Of a stretch of DNA of 64,000 nucleotides, positions 1-12,569 are shown one piece after another. Source of the stretch: Lineus longissimus (Eukaryota; Nemertea; Pilidiophora; Heteronemertea; Lineidae). Each line of letters starts with the position of its first letter. Position 1 is the stretch's first letter. The stretch covers positions 16,227,501-16,291,500 of the forward strand of contig NC_088323.1 in NCBI RefSeq assembly GCF_910592395.1, read 5' to 3'. Under the pieces are notes generated by a model. It saw only the letters and a program-made list of their open reading frames with translations. It was not told the DNA's origin and did not search any database. The position numbers and the translations under genes were made by a program.

Positions 1-214
1 GTATGATGAATTAAGGGGATAATACTGGGTTGGGAATGATCGATCACTAGCGCTGATGCTCAGCATTAATCATGACAGTATCACCGCTTGTTCTGCGGGT
101 GACTACGCTGGGCGGTGGATCAGGTTGAAAACTGAGATGAGGGAAGTTTCATTGGGAAAATAATGGAGTTGAGAGTAGTTGTCTGGTGCCGCATCAGTGG
201 TTTGGATAAGGGCT

Positions 215-425
215 TGTCATCCTTTCGGCCAATTGGACCGATAATTCCGTTGTTATTGCCCCTATGGCCCAGCCCCGTACACCGTCTATTGCATCCAAAC
301 AAAGCAGGCTCGCACATGACCTACATTCTAAATTCCCTTTGTACTACCAACTTATCAGAATATTATCCTGGTAAATCTTGATAACATCGACCCTCACGAA
401 ACAACTGTAATGGGGATAGATGGGC
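215..425 (-). repeat. Dispersed monomer repeat, locus a (1 monomer)
   Basis: Reverse orientation: ACACCGTCTATTGC, then AAAGCAGGCTCGCAC, then the shared flank AAATCTTGATAACATCGACCC. Diverged single-monomer copy of the family best seen at 18005. Confidence 0.7.
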
Positions 426-504
426 CTAGGCCGGCAAGGGCAAATACACGTAATAATAATTGTCTGCCCGGTCACATCACTTCGTGTTTATATTCCGACG
501 CCTG

Positions 505-680
505 AAGACCAAAGACCTCTAAAAAGCGACGACCCAAATATAAAACGAAGACCCCCATCGGCTGTAAGAAGAAGACCTTACGATGAAACGAAGACCCCAC
601 CGGTTATAAAACGAAGACCCAGCTAAAGAACAAGGACCCAGCTATAAAACGAAGACCCCACCAGTTATCTGAACGAAGAC
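505..680. repeat. Degenerate short tandem repeat
   Basis: Imperfect units built on AAAACGAAGACCC with GGTTAT or GCT spacers, about 7-8 units of uneven length. Confidence 0.6.
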
Positions 681-1224
681 CATTGATGCTACAAGAAAAT
701 GACTTATTTACATGTTTTTACGCCGAGCTGGTTTTCCACGCATTGGGACAGTAATCTCCGCTGAAATCTTGAGTGTCCTACAAATGTCCTTATTCGGCAG
801 GGTATGGTATTCCAGTTCAAATTCAAAATTCAATGATTCTTCATTTCTACTACATCCAGTATTTGTTTTAGAAGACGATTTTCAGCAATTACAAATGTAA
901 TACCCTTCATCATTTCCTATGTTGATTGCTAACGAAATGCGACACCGATTAATTCCCATTCATTAATTGCCATGTCAGACGCTGTGTAAAACTCGTCATG
1001 ATGCCATTTCAAATCATTTCACTAATTACCTAAAATGGTGGGTACAAGAAAGATTCGATGATAGGTTTGGATTTCAGAATGAGGACTTGTTGTTCGTGTT
1101 TGTGATAGGCAGGCTTCACGATGGAGATTTACGAATGGCGGAGTTGGATATACGCAAGTGTATTTGAACGCCGGCGGTCCTTGAGGATTTCCTCGGCTAC
1201 CTATGCCATTGAGTGTGAAATCTG

Positions 1225-1345
1225 ACGATTGTCGCGTAAACGAATTCCCGATCGCACAGGACTTGATGACACCACTGACCCTCGTACATCGTACTTCGAA
1301 CTTCGTCTACAGAAGAGTTGCGCAAGATGCCCCTTGTAGAAAAAA
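1225..1345. mobile_element. Remnant of the 21020 MITE family
   Basis: Contains GGACTTGATGACACCACTGA and CGTACTTCGAACTTCGTC. The left inverted end is eroded. Confidence 0.4.
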
Positions 1346-1400
1346 CACGAACCTAAAGATTTAACGTTCGATTGAGTTATAGCCATCCATCAGAAATGTT

Positions 1401-1507
1401 CACTCTTAGATAGAAAGGTTTTTGAGCTCAGACAATTTCCTACCAACACAAATCTGCAGCCCGTTAAGGTTTTTCAGCGAAGTGACAAACCTTTGTTCCC
1501 AAGAGTG
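1401..1507. mobile_element. Short MITE (107 bp)
   Basis: Ends CACTCTTAGATAGAAAGG and CCTTTGTTCCCAAGAGTG are inverted. Shares GTTTTTCAGCGAA with the element at 2185. Confidence 0.65.
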
Positions 1508-2184
1508 CTGGGGCACCGGCACTTAAATCCTATTTCTAAAAACCCTGTAGTCATCTCCTAAGTCAAGCAATCAAGTCAATCCTAATTAATTCCGTTGATC
1601 AGAATCCCTGCTTTCTTTCCAAACAGCAAGACGGTCATCTCTGCCCTAATCACCCTCAGCTCGCAATCAATGGCAATTAGGTAAATACATCTAATTGTAA
1701 TCTTCCCAATTGGACACCTAATTCAATTATTAGAATGACTAGACAATACCTCATTAATCTTAATACTTAAAGGGGTACGCCGTTCGCATTTACTGCTGGC
1801 TCAGCAAAATAGAAATGCAGTTATACACAATGCCGTAATGCAGTTATCCTGACTCCAGCAACTTGGCTTTAACTTCGTACTCGTGGTCCACACAACGTTA
1901 CTGTTGACACTTATATTCAGTACCTATTCAAGCAATTTGAAATTTTCAAATTCAATTACAAATTCTAAATTTTGAGGAATTTGAGGCAAGGCGTACGCCT
2001 TTAATCATTCGGACTACGACACAAATGGGCAACCGAATTACGAGCAATCGCCGAGGCAAAAAATCTTTTAGGATACGAACAACAAGATGAAAATAAAAAT
2101 AAAAGATCACCCGCGTCTTAATTTATTAGATCCCAATGGAAAATTACACTCAAGTATGGAGTGTACGTATATACATGGTAGATA

Positions 2185-2390
2185 CACTCTTCGAAACAGA
2201 GTTTCTTGAGTTTCGATTAACACAAATATATGTACACCGTAGAGGTTTTTCAGCGAAATTGAAAACCCTCGGCGGTATTTCAGAATCTCAAAACCATTCG
2301 GGGTGTTTCATTGTTCGAAGAAATAAAACCATCCACGGGTCCTTTTATTTGTTTTGACCAAAAGCTCAGAAACCTTTATTTCTAAGAGTG
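2185..2390. mobile_element. Short MITE (206 bp), same family as 1401
   Basis: Ends CACTCTTCGAAACAGAG and CCTTTATTTCTAAGAGTG. The longer interior includes GTTTTTCAGCGAAATTG. Confidence 0.65.
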
Positions 2391-4630
2391 TATAGCTTTC
2401 GAATGTTGATCTTTTGTTTTCAGTTTAAGACCTGACATAACAAATTTAAACATTTATAGCAGGTTATTAGTTACAAACAGAATGCAAGTTCCCTTTAACG
2501 ACGACCACCAACGTCTAAATGAAGTCTGTTAAAACTATAGCTTGCATAAACAGTCATCCCAATATAACCACCATCGGCAACGGACTTAGTAACAATATAC
2601 TATCAGTTCAGAGTATCAAAGCCATACTTCTTGTATCTGGATTAAGCTTAGCGGGAGGTTGAGGGTGGTGTCACTCGAGGAACGTGAGATCAAACCAATA
2701 GTGGCCATATACGGGTAAAACCATGAATGGAACTGTTTCCATTTTCAAACAGTTTACGCACGATGTTGACAGCGTCAATTGTCAAAGAATGTACGTACGT
2801 CGTATTCTAATCTTCTTGCTTTGATCTGACCATGGTACTTGTAGAAGAACAGGAATTGCGTTATTGATAATAACACCCTGGGGAAATGGAGCTGCCCGAA
2901 TCCCCGAGGGCAATCCAATTACCGAGGGCAGCACTGCTCTGATAGTGAGTTTACCAAAATCAAGCAAAGATTATCATTTCAAGGAATAGTAGAAGTTAGA
3001 TATAGGTTCATTCTGGTGGACGCATTTGATCCTGCACACGTGACATTCTGAAATGCGGACCCCGCATATTCATGGTGTATTTTAGATGTCGTCATGACAT
3101 TAAGGTGATTCGAAGTCAACAGAATGTATACCTCTAGAGGTACATGAATCTTTCTTCTGAAACAAATCCGAGATTGAGATCCCAGAAAGTTCTGCCAATA
3201 AATATCCCGACCGTTCTGGTATAAAATACCTTGAACCATCTTTCAAAATGAACACGAATTCTCATAAAATTAAATCAGTTCTGGCCAAGCCAGCCAAGCC
3301 TAAGGACAGGCAGCATGATTGACACGACAAATCATCTTGGACGATGTCACCCAGTAATATATTATACACATCACATCAGTACGAGATAACAAAGACCCCG
3401 GGCTAGAATAATGGGAGAAAGAATAAGTCGCCATCGCTGATCCCGAATAAATATAACATATTTGATTCTTGGTGACTACTTCTCAAAAATCAAGCTCTCC
3501 GACCTCAGTAATAATGCATCCCTTTTTCTGTTCTGTGGGTTGTGTATCGTGGTTGTTGGGTTGATCTGATAAAATGGAGGCAACTTTCCATGCTGCACCA
3601 CCAGGCGAACATCAGAGCAATGATTAATAAGCATTTACTTAATCAAGGGCAGACATTTTGAAAGTAATGTTGAAAATCCTCTTGAACATGTTGAAAGTCG
3701 ATATGGTACGATATCATCTTTAGTCATTTTTGTTAAGATAACAGCTTTATTGTCGAAAGGCAAAAAAAATCTGTCGTGATTGACACATGTCAAGTGATTC
3801 GAAAAAATACAATCAAGGCCATCAGAATTATTAGTCACAACATGCCTTGGCATATCTCTGCATCAGGTCAAACTTGCAAATATTGAAGAATGATAAAGAG
3901 AGTGGCGTATTTTATTACGATTTATCTTTTTAATTAGTTTTGTAATCACAACACGTCAGAACAGTGGTCGTTATCACCATCGCAAAAAGACGATAACAGA
4001 CACGAGGGACCCAGGAGTCGTTGCCTTGCCAAATCATCAACGACTAGGGTATTTCAAAGGTTGTAGCATCGTTGAACCACAGCAATGGCGGGAAGACTTG
4101 GCGATATCCTCCCATGTTTCGGCACAACCGTAGCATTTCTGAGGTATAAAAGTGAAGTTTTTTTATCATTGTGTCATGATCGCCCTTAACATGCTTAAAG
4201 AAATGACCATAACCCCTCTCCCCTACCGCGAGTCGTGTGCTGACGAATCGGCCGCATCGGAACAATTAAATCAATGGGCTCGAACCTCCGTTCACGAGGC
4301 GGACGCCTTTACAACCATGTTACATGTTGAAAGACTCGGGCATGCCTATCGCAGAGTGTTAACATCCTGTCGGCAAACTGGCAAAGCCCGATAAACGGGC
4401 CACTTAGCGTATTTCCTCCGTCTAATCCCTGATGTACTTGTAGTTTTAGAGAGCATGACAATAGCAGATACTGAACTTCTCAATACATTCTTTTGGCGAG
4501 AGTCAGTTCAAACACACTTGTATCACGCGAATGAAAGTCTGATATTGACAAAATGACTACAGTTTACTGAGTGACTCGTTTCTTTGTATGGTTTAGCATC
4601 AATCCTGTTATTTTACCCTGACTGACCACT
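2391..4630. other. No gene recognised
   Basis: Mixed-composition DNA with only short frames. No splice-supported exon, RNA gene or clear repeat seen. The same holds for 681-1224 and 1508-2184. Confidence 0.6.
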
Positions 4631-4634
4631 TTAA

Positions 4635-5407
4635 CGCTGACATGCATGAAAACCCCTAACGGCCAAGTTAGAAAACACTATAAACGCCCGTCCACCATGT
4701 TTTAAACGACCGGTCAGCCGTGTTTCAAACGCCCTCAGATATGATAGACTACCAGCAGGCCGCAGTGGCGCTACCGTATTCACCAACAGAGCACTGGACG
4801 TAGAGCACCCATAAGTGGCCATTGCGATTTCGCGTGATCAATGTTTGAAATCGAATGCCTCTTCATCAGACAGTTCCTCAATACATGCATGGTTTTAATA
4901 CCAGCAAAGCGGGAAATTGTTTTGCATCTTTAAAACTCGAAAAATAGCTGCGTGCTCCTGTCATCATCACAGGGTGTCATGTTCATCTCCTGATTATGTA
5001 TCTTATGAATTCACTTTGCCAATATTGTAAAAGAGCAAATTTTAAAGGCCACTTTAAAACTGAAAATGGTACAGATGGCACAAAAGACGCCATTCTGTCA
5101 AGCTTGCACGTGAAATGAGAAAGTGAAAAATATGTTCATTTCCAACAACGGCTTCATGGCATAGCAGGTAAGGCGGCTAGTATCAAGCGTCGAGGGTTCC
5201 GAGTTCGAACCCGCTCGAGGAATATTTTTCATTTTTTCTTTCCACGAGAGCGTCTCTATGACCTGTCTCGTCAATGAACTTGTTGTTTGTGCAGTCAAGT
5301 GTGACCAGTCGATGGATGGTATCATGTTTCCAGAGGATGTGCCTTTGGTGGTCGGGCGTTTGTAGTTTCTAACTTGGCCGTTAGGGTTTTATGTCGGCAT
5401 GTCAGCG
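4635..5407. mobile_element. TTAA-flanked non-autonomous element 1 (773 bp)
   Basis: Exact TTAA on both sides (4631-4634, 5408-5411). Ends CGCTGACATGC and GCATGTCAGCG, extended by a ~50-bp imperfect inverted repeat that includes CCTAACGGCCAAGTTAGAAA on the left. TTAA duplications are typical of piggyBac-type transposons. No transposase. A tRNA-like module lies at 5150-5221. A second copy is at 15190. Confidence 0.85.
5150..5221 (+). repeat. tRNA-like module in TTAA element 1
   Basis: TGGCATAGCAGG fits a pol III A box and GAGTTCGAACCC a B box, 40-odd bases apart. No complete cloverleaf, so not a working tRNA. Confidence 0.5.
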
Positions 5408-5411
5408 TTAA

Positions 5412-7962
5412 CCTTCAAACAGCTTCTTCTCTAAAGGAACCATGTCTGTATCGGTCGTGTCGACATGTTCTTTCAAATATACCCTGTATAAGGGTCTAAT
5501 GATTTTTCTATCTGTCGATAATAACCTTCATCTTCATTGCTTTTGTTACTTAAAATCGGCGAGGATGAATGATTGATGAGCCTCTGACGATGTCATTTCA
5601 AATCCTTTGTGAATAAGTGTGGAATCCTAACTGAGCCTTTAAACGGGTGTAGAGTGTCGAGAAAGTGCACTCTATTCCCAGCCTGACCCTGACTCTACCC
5701 TGATCCCCAATGCTAACCAAATCCCTTAATCGCTTCTGACCTTGACTGCCCTTACTGAAGTCGGACCATTGCGTTTAACATTTTAACTCAAACGTGAATT
5801 TCATTAGCCTCTATAACGAAACCCCGAACACCCTCCTGTCTTTTTTCCATATCCAGATATCACTTAAAACATTAATTTGGTATTAAAGGTGTCGTATAGC
5901 GGAAACCAGGGAACATCCCTCTCGAACTGTGTTAGCACAGAACTTGAGTACAGTGTCCCTTTACAGCAGCGGTGAAACCTGTTTGAATTTAATCACGGTG
6001 AACATGACCAAATCAATTAGATGGCTCGATCCACTGTCTAGATTTCAAAGTGGTGTTGACATGGCCTTGTGCACGGGGTTTGTTTTCCCGTAATTGGACT
6101 AGGTAGTTAATTGAGTGGAGCGCTCTTGATAGGGGTAATCAAACTTAGGACAGTTTGCTTTCGTCTGGCGGAACTTAGAGGATGTGGTTGCTATTGCATG
6201 TTTGATGACATCTTCGCCTATATTCGATCCGAGGGGGTTAGTAATGTCAAAAAGGACAAGACATTGGCGAGTGAAATGAAGACTTGCTTTAAAAATGTTT
6301 GAGTTGTCTGAAGTAACAAGTGGTAGAAGGGCTAGATAAAAGGATCATGCTATGATATGAGACTCTAAGACGAAATATAACTGCGACCAACGCGCCTCTG
6401 TCTAAAGCATGCTCTCACGCTTCACGAACGATCGGCGTCCGAAAAAAAAGAAGTAGGCTTGCGTCGAGAGGCTGTTCGTTCACAAGCGTATGAGGAGTAT
6501 ATATTTCAAACTAACCAATCAGTCACCTGAGATTTCCATTCAGTTAATTCTCAGTATAAGTCGTCGTCAATGCCATCAACATTTTATAATCTCGACTTTT
6601 CGGGATGCCGCCATCTCGCCGGGGGATTCAGTCGTTTGAAATCTAAACCACAGCTCTCCTGTAGCGACTGGTGATATCAAACAGGTGGGTGATCGTGGTA
6701 AATAAGCCGGCCCCATAGTCAAATCCATCATTTAAAGTCCGATTACTAATTCAAAAGTCGGAAATAATTGAGGTTCTCGCAACTTTTCGTACCAAACGGA
6801 TTCGTTATAAAAATGTTGACTGGCCATAAAAGATCAATGATTCTATGTACCAACGTAACATCATCTGTTGATACATTTGTATTTATCCGAATCAGATTGA
6901 GAATGATTACCAATGATTGTATCTATTCCATTCAGATTGAGGATGGGTACCACAGATACCGTATATATTTCGATGGATAAAGGTGTATTTAGCAGATACA
7001 GATGAAGATCTTGTGACAATGAATTTATTCCATGATTGGAAATCTCATTTGAACGACAGGACAATAAACCAAAATATGAATTTGAATTGGATGCTGGTAT
7101 TGCCTAAAGGAAATATGTTTCATACAAATATAAATAATCTCCATTAACGATTTCAAGCTAATTGCCGTTGTAGAGTGGTATTTATTGCTTCTCAGAACGA
7201 AGGCCGGGTCATTCAAAACTCATCTTTTCTATGAGCATTTATCGACAAGTTTGCTTTAAGCAAGTGTCATGTTCAGTATATAAACGATTGTATTGAATGT
7301 GTACATGATCAAAATCAACAGTTAACTCACTGGGGGATATGAGGAAATGACCTTGCAGCGAATTTTCTATAAACTAGTTGCATGTACTGCGAGCTCGGAA
7401 ATTCCATCAACGAACATAACCTCTTGTGTATCAAACGAAATGGGCACTATTTCGGATCACATTGACTCGAGAATTCTCACGCGATTTGCCAAAATGCGAT
7501 ATTTTCTAATCTACGTGAATAGCCATCGATGGTATGTTAACACTTCCGGGATGTTTAATAAAATATATAAAAACGAAGTCAGCCTCGTCCCAAGTCATTA
7601 CGCCTCTGCCAATTCCTGACACAAGGTTGGATTGTAGCAACGTTTACCGCAGCGATCAACCAGCCAAATGTCACGAGATCATGCAGGAAGGCGTGGCTTC
7701 ACCCGGCTGTCAACCAAGCAATCGCATTCAGTGTGAACCTCCTCGAACGAAGGATCCATGAGTGCGTTTCGTAAACGCTTTTGGTGGAAACATACCCTGC
7801 CCGAGGTATATTTCCACAGAATGCAAATTTGCTGGAACCTTCCCGACGTTTGCGCTAAGCGGGGGATCCACCAGCTGCTACCGATGCGATTGCGATATAG
7901 GGAGTAGTTAGGGTAAGCTTCCAGAGTGCTGTAAAAAAATTCAGAAATCCTAGCGAAATACA
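5412..7962. other. No gene recognised
   Basis: Short frames only (up to 90 codons near 7347). No repeat or RNA gene recognised. Confidence 0.6.
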
Positions 7963-8225
7963 TTGTTTATTGTCTTTAAACAAAGCCAGCTAGCATCTAG
8001 GCCTTAATTCCACATTATTTTGCCACTCAATACCGCGAATTATGGCACAGCCCAATAATGCACGGTCTATTGTCTTTAAACAAAGCCCGCTCGCACCTAG
8101 GCCTAAATTCCATTGTTCTACTATCTCATCAATGGGTTGAAAGGGTAAATGTTGATAACGCCGAACAAACAAAACACCTTTCATGGTGGTCGATGGTCCT
8201 AATCCGACAAGGGCGAATGCGACAT
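7963..8225 (-). repeat. Dispersed monomer repeat, locus b (2 monomers)
   Basis: Two monomers containing TATTGTCTTTAAACAAAGCC followed by GCTCGCACCTAGGCC. The outer flank CCGACAAGGGCGAA is shared with loci a and j. Confidence 0.8.
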
Positions 8226-10114
8226 TGCAAAGGAAAGCTTTTCTTCTTTTTGTTTAGAGTGTATGCAGTATACCCTGAAATAGCAAAGCCGTCACGCGAA
8301 CTTTCTCGCAATCGCACTCAGCGACCCGCTTCTAAATGTAGCAGCTCAAGTTTTCTCGCAATTTCTTGTGAAAGCACGACCTCCATCAGAATTCTTCCTA
8401 CCCGCAACACCCTCACTATCAGTCGCACTGGATGACAATTACAGCGGTAATACGCACCCCGCGGCGGCTACCGCGATGGCGCCGGTTCAAATTCAAATTG
8501 GAACCACTCGGGACTGAGTTTGCCCGAGGTGTGAGCGGAGGTTAACCAAGCCATGATGCTCAGCCCCAGGACACAGCTCTCCCATTGAACAATCCGTCGT
8601 CTTCGCCGGGGTAATTTTTGTAGCTAATGATATCTTTATTGGGTACAAATTATCTATTTCTATTTCCTGTTTGAGCAATGTCCGTCTTGATTTCAGTGGC
8701 GGCACCTGTGCACTGTTGGTAGAACTAGACTTTGTATAATGTTATATTTTGATATTATGCGAGTTTTTAAAAATCAAAAGTACAATGTAGACATTCTGCA
8801 TTGTGTGTCACCTAGAGTAACCTTTTCACAGATCAGCTGAACATCAGATCTGTAACCAATACATCCGCCCATGGTCACTGGCCCGGTGGTTCAAAACACG
8901 TTTTCTCGCTAACGCTGGCGTTGATTTAATTTGGCGTTTCAGCTAAGGGCTACACTGAAGGAGAAAACCCCAAGGTGTACATGCATATTGTTTATCACAC
9001 TACGAAAGTCAGCTTTTAAACCGAGCCAAAAACGTAAAAATACAACGGGAAATTTATTTTGAAAAATACTACAAAATGATTGATTACAAGTTTCGATAGT
9101 GAAATCTTTGACAATTGATGAAAAACTCGCGCGTGCCAAATACTGGCAATTAAGTGCACCAAAGAATGATGTAGGTGATTAATCGGTTATGATGATTAAA
9201 AAGAGTCTAAAACTGCCTTTGTGTATGTTGGTCGATACTTTCAATTAACGGGTAGCCCGACGCCGTGACGCCATCAGAGCAGCTCCTCAAAGGCCGGGTT
9301 ATTAAAAATGGCGTTTTATTAGAAGTGGGACGGTACATTTCGTTAAGATTAAACGTGAAGGTTGACAGCGGAAATAACACTATTTTCTTTTGTTGTCATG
9401 GTTGTTGTGCGCGAGACTTATTATATCGATGCTAGGCGTGCCTTCAAATGTATGTAGGCCTACAGACTAATCTATAAACTGTAGAAATTGACATTATGCG
9501 TTATTATTTATTTCCTCCTTGTTTACCATAATTACTCCAGGCGATGTTGACATGTAGGTATTGATATCAACCAAAATATAGACACATTTACAATTCCAAC
9601 ATTCCAGCGCCGTTTGAGGTGATGAGAGGTGCCCCTTGGGAGCCCCACTGTCATTAAACATGAAAACAGGATGATACGAGTAGGATTTAATCCGGGTCTC
9701 CACAGATCACACATTCAGCTTCAATCTTCAGGCATCGTGCACAACAAAACAAATTATGGTTAGAAAAATTCTGAATTTTAGAGTAGGGAGATATGCTTAG
9801 AATTCTGAAATTTTAGCAGAGGTAAAATGTACTTTCAAAGTTTGGTCCAGTTCAATATAATAAATTTGGCTTTTTGATCATTACAGCAGTTTATTGATCA
9901 GCAACAAGCAACAATCTGTGTTCCTGAATTATGTCATACATGCCTTATATTACACTATCCATCATAACAAATGCCATCTCTCAAAATCTGAAATTGTGCA
10001 ATTGTGCAAGACTTTCGTTTTTGGGAGAACATTTTATTTGAAATCATTGCAGTAATGATGACCAGCATTTCAATTTCTACAAAGCTTTCGTGTTGTACAC
10101 GATCCCATGGACCG
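8226..10114. other. No gene recognised
   Basis: Contains a GC-rich inverted patch at about 8457-8482 and one end of a hairpin MITE (GGCCCGGTGGTTCAAAA) at about 8880. Otherwise nothing supported. Confidence 0.55.
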
Positions 10115-10345
10115 TTCATTGCCCTTGCCAGTCAACCCCATGAAAACTGTTGAGTGGGGTCGATACTTTCATGATTTGCCCTGATAACCCTTTGACAAGA
10201 CAGTAGAACAATGGGAATTTAGGCCTAGGTGCGAGCGAGCTTTGTTTGATGACAATAGACCGTGTATTGGGCCAGGCCTGAATTCTTTTAACCATGTTAA
10301 CTGCGAGGCAAGGGGGAAATAACGTGACGAACCTAAATTTTTCGT
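10115..10345 (+). repeat. Dispersed monomer repeat, locus c (1 monomer)
   Basis: Left flank GATTTGCCCTGATAACCCTT, one monomer with AATAGACCGTGTATTGGGC, and right flank ending AACTGCGAGGCAAGGGGG and AATAACGT. Shows the full single-monomer structure. Confidence 0.8.
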
Positions 10346-10859
10346 AGAGACAAAAATGGTAATGCTGGAGGTACCTTATCATTCCGACCATCGGTCCCCT
10401 TGCGGGGGCGTCACACGAGGTTGACTGCGTCCACTCAACCTCAAAGCGTCAACGATTAATTTCATTATGAGGGCTGGCCATTTATCACGCCGCTTCCCCC
10501 TGATGTACCGGCGCAGAAACATGATTGCATGGCCATAACGGATTCAATCACAAAAGTCCGCGGAGCGATTGAATGGGCCGCGCTGACGGACATGCGATGC
10601 GGTCACCGCCGGGAAGTATGTTCATAGGTAAGGAGTGATAAAACACGTTAAAGGGAGAGCACGGGCATTGACAAACTCTGCCGGCCGGCAAGTTAAAGTT
10701 CGTTTTTGAAAACGCCAGATGTCACCACTTGTAGCGAACCAATCTCACGTTTTGAAGGCCATTTTTAACGTTTAAACCTCAGTGTACTTGCGCTTCCGTT
10801 GGACGTTATTCTTCCTTGAAAAACAACGAATTTTTGTGCGTGTATTCTGGCTTTCAGAG

Positions 10860-11275
10860 TTGCTTGCGGATCAGACGCAATTTCAATTAGCCTGAAGAGA
10901 AACCAGCATCTTGTGTAGTCCTTTTTTTACCAGGCGTAATAACATGTACAGTCTCAATCGCGACTGTGTCCGTCGAGCGGTATCGAATCAGCGAGCGGTG
11001 ACGGACATATGGTCACCGCCGGGAAGTATGTTCCTAGGTAAGAAGTGATAACACTTGTTTAAGAGCAGCATGGGTATCAGACGCAATACAGATTGAAAAG
11101 TTCAACTTAGCCACAAGAAACTTGCATGATTGTTTTTTACCAGGCGTAACATTATCTATCCCGGCTGTGTCCGACGAACTGATTGAATGGGCGTACGGCG
11201 AGGGACATGTGGTCGCCGCGGGGATTGTGTTCTACGGAGAGACTGATAAAACATGTTTGCTTGGCTTTCACATGA
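10860..11275. repeat. Diverged ~206-bp tandem repeat
   Basis: TCAGACGCAAT recurs at 10871 and 11077, TTTTACCAGGCGTAA once per unit, GTCACCGCCGGGAAGTATG at about 11012 with a diverged copy at 11210. A further copy of the last block at about 10600 lies two periods upstream. Confidence 0.7.
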
Positions 11276-11924
11276 AAACGCATGTCCAACATTTCCCAAC
11301 CACTGTTGAAAGCTGATATCGGTATCAAGTTCTGATCGAGTTCTTTGGAAAAGGTCTTTACCTGTCGTGGATAGGTAACCGATATTATGAAAATGTTGCC
11401 CTGCATGGCGGGGGACATGGCATTGCCTTTCCGGGATATGACATACCCGAGGGGGTACATTTCGTCATCTCCTCTCCATTCAGGGCATAGCAGCAACAGT
11501 GTCGTATCCATCCGATCCCCGCCCCCGACGGTGCTCGCCACATCGGCTGAATTATTCACACTGGTCGACTCCCCGGGTGTGAAACGTATCAATCATAGAC
11601 GAAACACATCGTAATGGGAATTTCGCCAAAAATATACAATTTTATGCATTATGCCAAATATTTATGAGGACAAAATTATGCAACTCCAGAATACGTAAGG
11701 CATTGTATCATCATTACATTGGGCATCCCTGGGTTCTGCCGGAAGATGTTTTATTGAAACACAGTGATCGACGCACAGAATGATGTGATCTAGCCCTTTT
11801 ATTTTGTTCGCTGAACTCCAAAAAATACATCAGACGTTCGGAATTTTAAAATATTTGTTAGAAATATTATCAGAAATTTGTATTTAGCGCCAGACTATTA
11901 GTCATATCGTTTGTTTTCTCTTGC
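11276..11924. other. No gene established; open on both strands
   Basis: A 146-codon minus frame starts from TTG right after a stop and overlaps the 206-bp repeat. The plus strand is also open. No domain recognised. Confidence 0.4.
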
Positions 11925-12215
11925 CGGTTCAGGTCCATCGTCCAGGATGAAAGCTGTTCCGTGGGGGTCGGTGTTACATAGGCTTGCCCTGATGACCCAT
12001 TGATAAGACAGTAGAACAATGGGAATTTAGGCCAAGGTGCGAGCGGGCTTTGTTTGAAGACAATAGACTGTGTATTGGGCTAGGCCTGAATTCTTTTGAC
12101 TGCGATGGGATTTTAGGCCTAGGTGCGAGCGGGCTTTGTTTAAAGACCATAGACGGTGTATTGGGCTCGGCCTGAATTCTTTTAGCTGAGAGGTAATGAG
12201 GAAAACGTAATGGCA
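11925..12215 (+). repeat. Dispersed monomer repeat, locus d (2 monomers)
   Basis: Left flank TTCCGTGGGGGTCGGTGTTA, two monomers in tandem (about 12018-12185), right flank GCTGAGAGGTAATGAGG. Confidence 0.85.
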
Positions 12216-12416
12216 GCGACTTTCTTGGCCTCCAAGATCAACAAGCGACATCCGATATCAGTAACGGAGATTGGATTTTTACCACGATGCACTATTTCGC
12301 GCAAAAGACCAAGATTGCTAGGATGAAATTAGCTACGTTGTACGAATTCAGGATCCGAGCTCAATAAAAATAGGAACTCAGTCCAAAAATATACTCAAAT
12401 TTTGACTTCCAATTAT

Positions 12417-12566
12417 CACGTGACTGTACTCCATCACGTGATCTTGATCGATCACGTGCTGACTTGGTACGAATAAGAATGATTACCCTACTCGTTTTGA
12501 TATATTTGTCAATATTATCTCATCGCCTTCCAAAATAAGCCGTCGCAACCTGTCTCCGTGACGTCA
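12417..12566. promoter_or_regulatory. Cluster of three CACGTG E-boxes and a full CRE
   Basis: CACGTG at 12417, 12435 and 12453, each preceded by AT, then TGACGTCA at 12559-12566. CACGTG is the site of USF/MITF/TFE-type bHLH-Zip factors and TGACGTCA of CREB/ATF. No gene start is recognised nearby, so the role is uncertain. Confidence 0.35.
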
Positions 12567-12569
12567 CAG

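Noticed and set aside
8058-8435. 125-codon plus-strand ORF
   Set aside because: Starts inside a dispersed monomer. The same KARSHLG peptide appears at other copies of the repeat.
11152-11592. 146-codon minus-strand ORF
   Set aside because: No ATG start, overlaps the 206-bp repeat, and the opposite strand is open too. No family recognised, so not called a gene.
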